A stretch of 64,000 bases of DNA, taken from assembly GCA_016946835.1 (NCBI GenBank), contig JACVTC010000164.1, positions 1 to 64,000 on the forward strand. The letters run 5' to 3'. Positions 44,690 through 56,528 of this stretch are shown here, piece after piece; position 1 is the first letter of the stretch; each line of letters begins with the position of its first letter. The notes below the pieces were generated by a model. The model was not told the DNA's origin. It searched no databases and saw only the letters and a list, made by a program, of their open reading frames with translations. The position numbers and the translations under genes are program-made. This DNA comes from Neocallimastix lanati (nom. inval.). Taxonomy: Eukaryota; Neocallimastigomycota; Neocallimastigomycetes; Neocallimastigales; Neocallimastigaceae.

Positions 44690-47130
44690 CTCGAGTCCTC
44701 TTCAGGGACGTATCATCTCTTTTAAGGTTAACAAAAGAAGGTCCCTCTTAATTTCCGTGGTACCGAGGGTGATGGTAAAAAATTCAAACATTTCGCAATG
44801 AATGTTTTAGGTACAATTGCTTATTGCTGTTGTTTGTAATTGGTATTATTTACCGAAATTAATAAATTTTAAAATATTTTAAGAAATAGTATCATTTTTC
44901 ATTCATATATTTTTTCCCATTTATTCATTTTTTTTATATTTACTATTTCTTCATGAATGAATCATTCATGTTATATTTATCATGTAATTTTTTATTTTTT
45001 GGATAATTATGTAGTTATGATATTTTTTTATATTCCTGTAAGAAATGGTTCGTTTCACCTTATGCACTTTTTTCAGTTTTTTAATATACTTTTGATATTT
45101 AGTATATTTTTGTAAGTGTTTAATTTCCTTCTTGGGGGAAGAAGTATTAATAACAGTACAAGGGAATAGAAGGATCTATTTAAGTACCAGATGAAATCAG
45201 GTGCTTATTCTGATACTCCATTCTTGGTAGTTATTGTGGCTCTTCTTCAATCGATTATACCTATTTCTATTGGCCAGCAATGGTCTTTGTTCAAAAGATT
45301 CAAATCGAATCGTACTACTACTACCAAGAGCTTCAATGCTGAAGAAACAGCAAGACAAGCTAGCTGGGCTAGCTCAACCAATAAAAATCATAATTTCGTA
45401 TCTTAAAATTATTATTAACATTGTAAAGTCAAAATTAATTATTATACTACAGTATAATAATGCCCTTATGAAGTCATACAGATATTAATTAAATGAAATT
45501 AGAATACATTATACCATTATTTATTTTATTTTTTTTTTTTTTTTTTTTTTATTTTTTTATCTTTTTTTTTTTTTTTTTTTTTTATTATATGTATTTTATC
45601 ATATATTTAATTAATAAAGATGAAACAAGTTTGCTGCTGTTAAAAAAAAAAAAAAAAAAAAAAAAAACTTTTTCATAAAAATTAATTTATATCTATCAAT
45701 ATTTTCATTTCTTCACTAATAATTATATAATATAGTATTTTTAGATATCAATAGAGAACCATAAAAATTAAAAGCCAATTTTATACAAAATTTTTTAATT
45801 AAAACTATTCACTAACAATTTGAATTTTTTTTTTTTTTTTTCCATTAGGTTTCGAATCTGAGTTAAAAAAAAAAACAATATATGAAAAAGAATAAAAAAA
45901 TAAAAAAAAAAATTATCTCAAAAGAAAAAGACCACAGCAGAAAATTTATTTTTATTTTTCATTTTTTTTTTTACTTCATTTACAAATTTTTTATTTTATT
46001 TTTTCATTAATATAGCTTAAAATTTAATTTGAAATATCGATTATATAGAGTACTTTTCAATGAATCATTTATTTTAAAGTTTATTATTACTAAAATGAAT
46101 AGTAAAATAAATTACGCAGTTTACTTTTTCTTTAGATTTTTAATCTATGAGAACTTACTTTATACTTTAAAACTTATATTTTAGTTTCCTTTGTAATTAG
46201 TTCAGTTCTTCACTATGCACCTTAACTAGGATTTAATTAATGGAATACTGAAAAAGCTCAAAATTCTTTTAATCGAGATTTGGTTTAGGAATTATGAAGT
46301 TTTGGATTTAAAAATATGACTTCCAATATTATTATTTATAATATGTCTAAGGAACTATTTATTCCTCCTATAGATAGTTTTTGTGCTAATTCAATTCTTT
46401 AAAAAATGGAAAGAGTCTTCTTGAATTATTTTTCATTTAATCAAAAATATACTAACACTATCCTATTATTCATGGACAAGAAAAAAGTACATAGAATAAC
46501 AGTACCCAAATACAATAATAAACTTCCTAGAGAAAAACAGGAAGTTTTACTGAGACAATGTTCATAATACAAATACCTCTGTAATTAGATCAATTAAATA
46601 CAAAAAGTTTAAATTTGATTTAAAAAAAAAAAATTTATTCAATATCTAACTATAAAATATTCACAATTTTCTCTTAGATTTTTTTGGATTGGATGAATTA
46701 AATATGGATTCAAATTTGATATGAAACTTTAAGCAAATTGATAAGATTTCCCAATATGTTGAAGTGAAAGTAACAGAAAACTTTGTTTTACATACTGGAT
46801 TCTTTTATGTCCTAAATTTGAAAAATTTAGGCAATAATTCATTCAATTTGTTAATGAGATATTTATTAATTTTTCTTTGATTGTTCATGAGAAATCATTG
46901 AACATTTCTGATGACAAAAAGGAATATTTTATGGGGTTTGCGGAACTCCTTACTAATATTAATTATTGATTTTTAAACTCTGATTAATTTGTATATTATT
47001 AGACCTACCGTTGTCAGAAGTGTCGAGGTCGAAACGATAAGGCAAAGAAGATATTTTGATACAGATTGGTATAATAATTTATACCTAATGGAGTTATCAT
47101 CAATGAATAGGAAGAATTAGAGATCTTACG
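44690..47130 (+). pseudogene. Decayed host gene for a membrane protein, paralogue of the gene at the right edge
   Basis: Readable pieces are scattered over 2.4 kb in several frames: GDGKKFKHFAMNVLG with a Cys-rich hydrophobic follow-up (~44769-44840); a hydrophobic helix then a basic, Thr-rich tail (DTPFLVVIVALLQ..., FKRFKSNRTTTTK) at 45191-45406; HEKSLNISDDKKEYFMGFAELL (~46886-46955); and VRSVEVETIRQRRYFDTDW after a TTATTAG acceptor-like site (~47015-47075). The last two pieces match, in order, the minus-strand segments near 63940-64000 and 63840-63882. Base composition is less A/T-rich than its surroundings. Stops and shifts separate the pieces. Helix plus a KSLNIS-like segment could suggest a seven-helix/RGS protein, but that is weak. 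Confidence 0.55.
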
Positions 47131-48155
47131 TACTTTTTATTATTAATGTAAAAAATTTCATGTATTTTATTTTCGTGTATTTTTTTAATAAATATTATTA
47201 AATAAAATTTATTCCTAGTTTAAAAAATATATATATCAGGTAACTTCTGTAGTAAGTCGTTAAAAGATTAAGAGTCTAGGTAGCGTATTGGAAAACATAA
47301 TTTGTTCTAATATATGTTTAATTGTATTTTTCCTTATTGATATAACTGAAAGTTTTATTTTATTTTTATTTTACCTTATGTAAATCTCTTTTATCAGTTA
47401 TTTTATGTTTTTACACGTTTCAAGAATTTTGCAATTTTAATCATTTCAAATACTATAATTATCTTTACCAATTATCCTTATAACTTTATATTCGTCTCAA
47501 TCGCATTATTAAAACGATTTATTTTTCATTCCTTAATAAATGGATCACTTCTTGTTATTGGTCCTTATTTTCCTTTGCCCATTACAGAGGAAAAGTTTTC
47601 GTTATTGTCATTGTTTTTGGTTGGATTTTTAGTATCATTTCCAGATTTATTTCTTCTGAATTATTCTCTAAATTAATGTGTAGTTTATAATTCATTAATA
47701 TGAAATATAATAAAGATATTAATTAGTTTAAATCTGTATACACTCTTTCATATATATATATTTTTTATTATTATTAAGAGATATCGAAACTCTTAATCTT
47801 TTATATTTTAAGCATATATTTATTAAATCTATTGATAATATAAAGACTTATATTATGATTTCATGTTATATAAATTATAGTAATTGATTCTTAATACGTA
47901 AAAGTTACATTCAAATACTTTTTTTTTTTTTTTTTTATTTTATATTAATTATAATAAATACTAATCTAATAATATTCAAATATATAAAACTATATAAATA
48001 TAATATTGAACTTTATTTAATATTTTAAACAGTCAATTTCTTAATAACAATATTATCTTCAAGAAGCGATGTTTCTATGAACTTTAGTGTATTTCACCCC
48101 CTTTGTTTCTAATTACCTTAAATAACTGTAAAATTGAATACTAAATATATTACCT

Positions 48156-48157
<2 letters not shown>

Positions 48158-48203
<46 letters not shown>

Positions 48204-48430
48204 TTAATAATAATAATAACATTAATAATAATAATATAATAATAATAATAATAATAATAATATTAATAATAATAATAATAACATTAATAATAATAATAAT
48301 AATAATAACATTAATAATAATAATAATAATATTAATATTAATATTAATATTAATATTAATATTAATAATATTAATAATATTAATAATATTAATAATAATA
48401 ATAATAATAATTATAATAATTTATTATTGT
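48158..48430. repeat. (AAT)n and (ATTAAT)n microsatellite
   Basis: AAT units with interspersed ATTAAT/AACATT variants over ~270 bp. Confidence 0.9.
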
Positions 48431-48591
48431 TATTATATTATTATTATTGATACAAAATTTATATTAAACTAAATTTTAAATTTATGTATTTTGAGTTGCT
48501 TAGTTCTTATTTTATAACTTCCTATGAAATAAAATTAATATTTGTTTTTTTATTTATTAATATTAGTGCTATTTATAACATATAAATTTTA

Positions 48592-48682
48592 AATAAAATA
48601 AAATAAAATAAAATAAAATAAAATAAAATAAAATAAAATAAAATAAAATAAAATAAATAAATAAATAAATAAATAAATAAAT
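48592..48682. repeat. (AAATA)n then (AATA)n microsatellite
   Basis: About 12 pentamers followed by about 7 tetramers, 130 bp upstream of the receptor-like gene. Confidence 0.9.
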
Positions 48683-48814
48683 ATATTAATTATTAAATCA
48701 ATTCTTAAATAATTTTTTTTTTATTATTATTTTTAATTATTTTTAAAAAAATGTTATATTATTAATATTTTATATTAACATATATATATATATATAATAT
48801 AATTAAAAATCAAT

Positions 48815-49368
48815 ATGTCGTTATTTGGAATCTATTTAACATTAATGTTTTGCATATTGGAAATTTTTTCTCTTAACATTGATGTAACAAGTGAAGAATT
48901 CAATATAGAAAACTTAGGAACGACAATCAAAAACCAATTACAAAATGAAGATATTCATATTTCATTAAATAATGAATTATACAAAATATCAAACAACGGA
49001 AGAAATGATATTATTTTAAAGTCATCAATTTATTTTATTTCAAAAAATAAAACTACTTGGAATTTTCAAAATATTTATAATAGCAGAATTAATTTACATA
49101 TTTACGATGATAATAATATAAAAATAGTTTTTGAAAATATAAAATTTACAAATTTCATTGTGGATATCACCGATGAAACATCAATGTTTAGATTATCTTC
49201 ATACAGTGATACGAATAAATTCCAAGTTATTTTTAATAATTGCGTTTTTGATGATATACAAGCTACTATATTTATAGCAAATATTAAATGTACCAAATCA
49301 ATTCAAACTGAACCTCAAGTTATATTTAATAATTGTATATTTAGGTAAGGAAATATAAATGTATAAAT

Positions 49369-49416
<48 letters not shown>

Positions 49417-52400
49417 CAATGATTTAATATTTTATAAAAAAAAAATTTAAAAAATCAATTATTATAAAAGATTATTCTAATCTTTTAAATTTAAAATAAA
49501 CAGTAATTCAAGACAAATAATTGTGATATATCATTATAATAAGTTTTATAACACTGAACAATCATCTGAATGCTTTGCGTTTTATTTTTATAATTGTCAC
49601 TTCGAAAATAATGACGCCATTGGAATTATAGGGGTTGGGGATTTAATTTTTGATAATTGTAAATCTTCAATATACTTAATTAAATAAAATTATCTTAAAT
49701 TATGTAATAGTCCATATAATAAATTATTATTATATAATAAATTAATAGGTTATATAAAAAATATATATGGAAACAAAAATAATAATTTCGCTTTGATTAA
49801 GTCTGATACTTATAAAAATAATGTTAAAATATTAAATTCGGAATTTCATGATATCAATATTTCACTAAATATTCCTCTATTTTTACTAACTATGACATAT
49901 ATGGAGTAATTAAAATAGATTTATATATATTTAAATTATATTATTGATAAAATAATAAATACAATTATTAATATTTATATGATAGAATTATTAATACTAA
50001 ATTTGTGAATTGCCATTCGTATTTCGGTTATTTAATATATTCTAAAACATACATAAATACCAAAGTAAATACAAATAACAAATTAAATTCACCTTTAATA
50101 GTTATAGATAATTCTGTTTTTAATGGTATATATAATTCTTGATAAAACCATATAGCATTATATTTAAATATAGTTAAAATTTCACTTATTAATTATTTAT
50201 TATAAATTTAAAATTTTATTTTATCACAAAATTCAAGATGTTAATTCATTAATTTATAGTGAAAACAATTATTTATCCTTAAGCAATACCTTATTTTCTA
50301 ATATAACTGAAATATCATCAAATCCTGTATTATTTAATTTGAAATATTCAAAAGTTTCAATTTCCAATACAAATTTCACGGATATAATGTAAATATCTTT
50401 TAATAATTATTCTATAAATTAAGATATTTTATATTTATAATAAAAATTCATATTCAATTTAATTATTATTATTTTTTAATTACTCTTAAACAGATCACTT
50501 AGAAGTAGTTTATTTAATGAAGAATCTCAATATATATTTTCTAGTGTATATTTTACAAATATTAGGACAAATTCAAAATCAATGATTACTGTAACACAAA
50601 ATCAATTATATCTTAATAAATGTACTTTTAGTAATATTTTATGCAATGGTGATGGTGATGATTCTTCTTTAATTACATTTAATTCATATGAAAATATAAA
50701 TACAATAAGATTAGAAAATAGTAAAATTGATAATTGTAAATCAAATGGAGATTTAATAAAAATAAGTGGAAAATTATCCATTATTGAATTTATAAATGTA
50801 AATATAAATAATATAATTTCTTATGGTTCAATATTATATAATAATGCCCTAAATGTCAGTAAAAAATATATATATATATCAAATAAAATATAATGATAAT
50901 AATAATAATAATAAATATATAATAATTTTTTTTTGAATATTTAAATAATTAGTCTAATGTGCATATAAAAAATTCTTCTATAATCAATAACACAAATATA
51001 AATAAAATGAAATGTGGAATTATATCAAATTATAACAATATAAATTTCATTATAGATAATTCAATTTTTAAAGAAAATACAGTAAGAAATAATGGAGGTT
51101 CATTGTATGTTCATTTATTTTTATAATTAAATAAATAATTATTAATATAAAATATATATAATTAATAATTAAAAATTATATTAAGATGTTTTGATAAAAT
51201 TAATATATTAAATGTGAAAATAAATTCAACCATATTTGAAAAAAATAAAGGATTAAATGGTGGAGCAATTTATCTTAATAAATTATTACACAATTCTTTA
51301 AATAAATTAAATAATTCAATAGATATTGAAAATACACAATTTATATATAATAGTGCAGATTATTTTGGAGGTGCTATATATTCTGATTTCGAAGGCCTGA
51401 ACTTATCATATATAGATAAAATATATTTTAAATTCAATTATGCTTATGCAGGTGGTGCTATTTATACTAATAATAACCGAAATAATAATTTATTTAATGT
51501 AAAAAGCCCCAATATGTATTTCATAAATAATACATCTGTATCTCATGGGCCAGATTTTGCTACAGGACCATATATTGTTAATCAGACATTACAATATATA
51601 AGTAAAAATGAAGTATCAATAACTAGTGGAAAATCATTTCCTTTACAATTTAAGCTTCTTGACGAATATGAGCAAATTATATATGATACTTCTAAATACT
51701 ATTCAAATATTTTTTTGAAATTAACATGTAAGGATGATACAAAAATAATTGGAAATAGTTGTTATTTTACAAGAGGTATAAATATTTAATATTTTTTAAT
51801 ATTAAAATTATAAAAAGTTCATATGAATTTTATAAAAAAAATTTTTCTATTTATATTAATTCTTATTAATAATATTAAATTAAATATATAGGAATATGTG
51901 AATTAAATAATTTTAAATTATACAGTAAAAATGAAAAAGTAGTTTCATTAAATATGGAATTAAAAAATGAAGAATCTACCATTTGTTCTAAAGATGATTA
52001 TTTAATATTTTCAATTCAAAATTGTAGTGATGAACAAATCAAATTATATGATAAAAATTATTATTACTATTGTGAGGATCCATTATGTAATAACGATTGC
52101 CCAATTTCTAATAAAAGAGCTAAATGTATTAAAGGAAGCAATAGTACCATTAATAGTATTAATATTAACAAATGTATATGTGAAAAGGGTTGGAAGGGAG
52201 AAAAATGTCTAATTAAAGATTACATTAAAATAACGTAAAATTTCTTAATAATAATATTAAAATTTAAAACTTTTTCAATTTTTATATTATATTTTTATAT
52301 ATTGATTAATATTATAATTATAAATTAAAATTATACTTAAATGTAAATTATTATTATTTTTAAAATAGCAATATTTATAAATATTTTATTGTGGAATCCA

Positions 52401-53645
52401 TAATAATAATTATTGTAATACCAATGATATTTATACATTTCCATAGAAAAGAAAGAATTATTAGTGATACGGGTTATATAAAATGTGAAATCTTTTTATT
52501 TGGATTGATAATTTATTTTCTCAGCTTGAATTTCAATAGTTTTTCTAATTATATAAATTGTGCATTAAAATTTATTTTTGGGCATAGCGGAATTCTATTA
52601 ATATATATTATAATTTTAATATATATAATAACAGGATATGAATTAGGACTGAGTTATAAAGAGATAGAAAAACTAAATATTATCCCATTTCAAAGTAGCT
52701 CTCAAAATGATCTAGATACTGAAAATAATAAATCTCTCTCGTCTACATTAAATGAAGCTTTATTATTAAATATTGAAAAGCAATTAAATCAATTGGAGGT
52801 AATATCTAATGAAATTAAATTAGGAAATACTACGAAAGAAAAATCCAAGACTTCATTAAATAGCAAATATACTAGCACTTTCACAATAAATAAATTAAAT
52901 AAAAAAGTTGAATTTATACATTCATTGTATTTAGAGCTTATTACCATTTATATTATTGCAATTATCTCATTTATAATAATAACAATATTTTATAAATTTA
53001 AATATCTTGAAGATATTCAAGAAATAAATGGCAAATGGAGATATACATGTCCTTTAAATTCATTTAATTTTATATTAAATTTAATAGAATTTATTCTAAT
53101 AATCATTATATTATTTAAAGCAATAAAACTTATGAATTATACATATATATTTAAATTTGCGAAATATGCAGTATATATTGTTTTGATGTGGGCTATTCTT
53201 GGGCCATTAGTTAATGTATTTTATGTACTATTTTTAATTATTATATATTTTTATTTTTTAACTAATTATATATTATATATATTTTATACAGTTAATTTCT
53301 ACTTTATTATTTTATAAATCAACTATGATATATGATGTATTTAATTTTGTATCAAATACTATATGTTATTTATTTATATTTTTAATATATATATGGGATA
53401 AAGTATATTATATTTTGATAAATCAAGGAAATGATCCAAAATTTTATTTTTCATCCGTTAAACGTGAGAAATGTTTGGTTCACAATTCACATACGTGTAA
53501 TTGTATTAAAACAAAAACTGAATATGAAGATATCTCAAAATACATTAGTTTCTATAAATATTGTTCAAAAATTATAATATTCTCTAAAGGAAATATTATT
53601 TATATCAGTAAAGAAAATAAAAATCAGTTAAAATTTGTTATTTAA
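48815..53645 (+). CDS. Beta-helix/EGF-like/class C-type seven-helix receptor-like protein, 11 exons (1259 aa)
   Basis: Exons: 48815-49344, 49504-49658, 49749-49905, 49986-50125, 50238-50388, 50494-50854, 50953-51104, 51186-51775, 51892-52234, 52369-53215, 53292-53645; frames join over 3780 nt. The donor at 50855 (GTCAGT) is the least sure. Signal peptide at residues 1-20. Residues ~40-720 are short strand repeats with N/C ladders (NNCIF, DNCYIKNI, NKCTFSNI) and GGAIY repeats (NGGAIYLN, FGGAIYSD, AGGAIYTN), as in right-handed beta-helix and Pmp-like surface proteins. A Cys-rich EGF-like module (CICEKGWKGEKC) ends at ~855. Seven hydrophobic helices then follow, with class C-like marks: a Cys before helix 3 (NCALKFIFGHSG), KKVEFIHSLYLEL before helix 4, and WRYTCP before helix 5. 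Likely a surface sensor or adhesin-receptor; ligand unknown. Confidence 0.85.
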
Positions 53646-54895
53646 ATTTTCAATTTTATATTATATTAAAAATTTGAAGTACTTGATTGAATTTTTACTT
53701 TAATATCCCATAATTAAACATATTATAATATCAATATACTTTCTTATATAAATTAAAATAATTAAATAATAATATATTGATTATCAAATAATTGAATAAT
53801 AAGAAAATTTTAGTAATATATAACTATTATTCAATTATTTAATATCAAAAATTTTAAAAAATTATCGTTTTCTTAATATAATAATAAATAAATATTTTAA
53901 AAATAATTTTTAATATATAAATATTTATTTAAATATTAATTTATTGTATGCTTTTATTTATTTATGTAAACTTTATAAAGTTATATATCTATTACTACAT
54001 AACATAAATTAATGATAAAATGAATGTGTATCATTTTGATATGCGGGACTTTTATGTGCAATAATTTATAAGCAGTGGGTTTTAAATAATGGTAGTTTAG
54101 TAAATTTTATTAATAAAATTATAATATTCGTACAATTAAATAATAATTCTAATTCCTAAAATTTTACAAGAGAGTTCTCTATTTCTAATATAAATAATCT
54201 AATTTATTTATAAGAAATAGGTTATATATTAATTATATATTCTAATATATAGAACTATATTAATTTTATATGAATTAAAGTATTATAATTATTATAATTA
54301 TAATAATACATATTGAAATAAAATAAAATAAAATAATTATTATCAAAAAGATATAAATTTAATATTTAATAATTAATATTAAATATACAAATATGTTACT
54401 ACACATATTTGTTTTATATCAATTTCTCAAATGTGCTGTGGATTAAAAATTTTTAATTATATAATTTTTTTAACCAATAAATAAATAATTAATTAAATAA
54501 TTAAATAAATAATAAAAATCATTTTTGAATTAAGTAAATATGTCTTTAAATAAATAAATAATAAATAATAAATAATAAATAATAAATAAAAATAATAACA
54601 AATAATAGATATAATAAATAAATATAATAAATAATAAATAAATAAATATTTTATTTTTCTAATTAAAAAAATTGAATAATTAACACTAATTTTTTATACT
54701 TTATATTACTACTATATTAAAAAATTAGATATTACTTATTCTGAATATTAAATAATTAAATATAAGTAATAAATTACTAAATAATTAGATATATGATTAT
54801 AATTTTATTTTTTAAATATTGAAAATAAAATCATTTTATAGACACTATTAAAATCTATATAATAAATTTATTTATTATTAAAAAATTTTATTGGA
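53646..54895. other. Intergenic A/T-rich stretch
   Basis: 1.25 kb with no gene seen. AAATAAT repeats at 54550-54650. The right end runs into the MULE remnant. Confidence 0.55.
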
Positions 54896-55122
54896 AATGG
54901 AGGAAAATATTAAAATTGAAATAAGTGAAACAAATCGAGGAAAAAAGAAAATTATTATTAACAGAAAATATAATTTTAATTTTTCAAATAAAAAAAAGAT
55001 AATTCAAAGGTATATAGATGCACTAAATATAGAAGTTCAAATAAATGTAAATCATTTATTATTTTAAATGATAAGATGGAGATTTTAGAATATGAAAGTT
55101 TACATAATCATCTTGAATAAGA
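54896..55122 (+). pseudogene. MULE transposase N-terminal fragment
   Basis: Homologous to residues 1-75 of the intact transposase, including the zinc-finger Cys and His positions (CTKYRSSNKCKS, then LHNH). A frameshift lies near 54995, and the coding match ends near 55122 before the tandem array. Confidence 0.8.
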
Positions 55123-55171
55123 ATACAAAGCATCTAAATCAATAGTAAAATATAAAAACTATTTAAATAAG

Positions 55172-55503
55172 TAGTTTTTATTATTAATATCAACATCAAT
55201 ATTATATAGTTTTTTTATTATTAATATCAACATCAATATTATATAGTTTTTTTATTATTAATATCAACATCAATATTATATAGTTTTTTTATTATTAATA
55301 TCAACATCAATATTATATAGTTTTTTTATTATTAATATCAACATCAATATTATATAGTTTTTTTATTATTAATATCAACATCAATATTATATAGTTTTTT
55401 TATTATTAATATCAACATCAATATTATATAGTTTTTTTATTATTAATATCAACATCAATATTATATAGTTTTTTTATTATTAATATCAATATCAATATTA
55501 TAT
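55172..55503. repeat. 37-bp tandem array, about 9 copies
   Basis: The unit is TAG, seven Ts, then ATTATTAATATCAACATC and AATATTATA. Copies are nearly identical; the last changes AACATC to AATATC. There are no spacers, so it is a minisatellite, not CRISPR. Confidence 0.95.
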
Positions 55504-55738
55504 AGTTTTTTTTATTTTGTTAAAATTTTAATAATAAAATAAAACTAAAAATTGATAAAAGTTAAGATAAAATATAATAAAATAATAAAACATTATTAAC
55601 ATATTTTTTTTTTTTTTACTTTATTAAATTATTATTTATAATTATTTATTTATTTATTATTTTATTTATTTATATGATAATTTTATAAAATTTTTAAGCC
55701 ACACTTTGAGAAATGCACTACTGTTAAATGACCTCCCT

Positions 55739-55790
55739 GGGGAGTGTGCATTTCGAAAATTTTTATTACAAAAATTTGTATTTTGTTGTA
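55739..55790 (+). repeat. Left terminal inverted repeat of MULE
   Basis: GGGGAGTGTGCATTTCG then AAAATTTTTATTAC..., inverted match to 59957-60010. Confidence 0.82.
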
Positions 55791-56046
55791 TGGCTTAAAT
55801 ATTTTTAATTTTAAGCCACTTAATTTTATTAAAAATTTAATGAATAATAATTAATTAATTAAATAAATAAAATTACAATTCTCAAAAATTTTCATACACG
55901 TAATCATACGTGGGGCTTATATCTAATTGTATCATAATTTTGTGGCTTTTTTCTACAATTTTTAAAAAGCCATATATTCACAATATGGCGTGAATAATAA
56001 ATGTGGTGATATTTTATGACGAAAATTTATAAGCCACCAAGAATTT

Positions 56047-56091
56047 GGCGAAATTCAACTGGACGAAATTCAACTTTTGGCGAAATACAAC
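56047..56091 (+). repeat. Three direct copies of a 13-14 bp word in MULE 5' region
   Basis: GGCGAAATTCAAC (56047), GGACGAAATTCAAC (56061) and GGCGAAATACAAC (56079), 14-18 bp apart, between the left terminus and the transposase. Candidate protein-binding sites. Confidence 0.75.
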
Positions 56092-56528
56092 ACTTCAATA
56101 AATAATAATTAGGTTAGGTATTTCTATTTAACATTGAAAAATAAAATAAAAAATAAATAAACATTTTATTTTTTAATGCTTAAAAAATAAGAAAACTTTT
56201 TTTTTAAACATTGAAAAATAAAATCAAAATAAGAAATAAGAAAACTTTTTTTTTAAACATTGAAAAATAAAATAAAAATTAATAAAAATTTATTTTTTAA
56301 GCATTAAAAAATAAAAAAAAAAATAAAATAAAAAATAAAAAATAAAAATAAAAATAAATAAATAAAATAGTAAATAAAGAAATAATAAATAATTAATAAT
56401 TAAATTATTATTTAAATAATTATATAATTAATTAAAAAAAGGTTTATTATTTTAAATATTAAAAAAAAGTTTCAAAGCATTTAAAAGTATATTTATTAAA
56501 ATATTTTATTGAAAAATTTTAATTATTA

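Larger units (their letters stand above)
47131..48814. other. Intergenic region with copia-type primer-site words
   Basis: GATTAAGAGTCT occurs at 47266 (plus) and GATTAAGAGT at 47798-47789 (minus), facing each other about 530 bp apart; they may mark ends of copia relics. The remainder is A/T-rich. Frames at 48134-48472 are Asn/Ile repeats and not genes. Confidence 0.45.
54896..55735 (+). mobile_element. Internally deleted MULE transposon copy
   Basis: 54896-55122 matches the first ~75 codons of the transposase at 56529 (MEENIKIEISETNRGKK against MEDNIEIEISETNRGKQ, then the zinc-finger region) but shifts frame after residue ~38. Next comes a tandem array (55172-55503) related to the array behind the intact gene (58185-58411), then GCCACACTTTGAGAAATGCAC at 55699-55718, a right-terminus-like sequence. 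The order transposase start, array, terminus is that of the intact copy, so most of the transposase was lost. The left terminus is not recognisable. Confidence 0.7.

Noticed and set aside
45493-45678. Frame rich in Phe ending in poly-Lys
   Set aside because: Made of T and A homopolymers inside the pseudogene region.
48134-48472. 112-aa Asn/Ile frame
   Set aside because: Encoded by (AAT)n/(ATTAAT)n repeats.
53325-53645. Independent 106-aa membrane protein
   Set aside because: It is the last exon of the receptor-like gene, joined in frame through an acceptor at 53291.
55172-55503. CRISPR-like regular repeat
   Set aside because: 37-bp units are contiguous with no unique spacers, in a eukaryotic setting with a transposon; it is a minisatellite.
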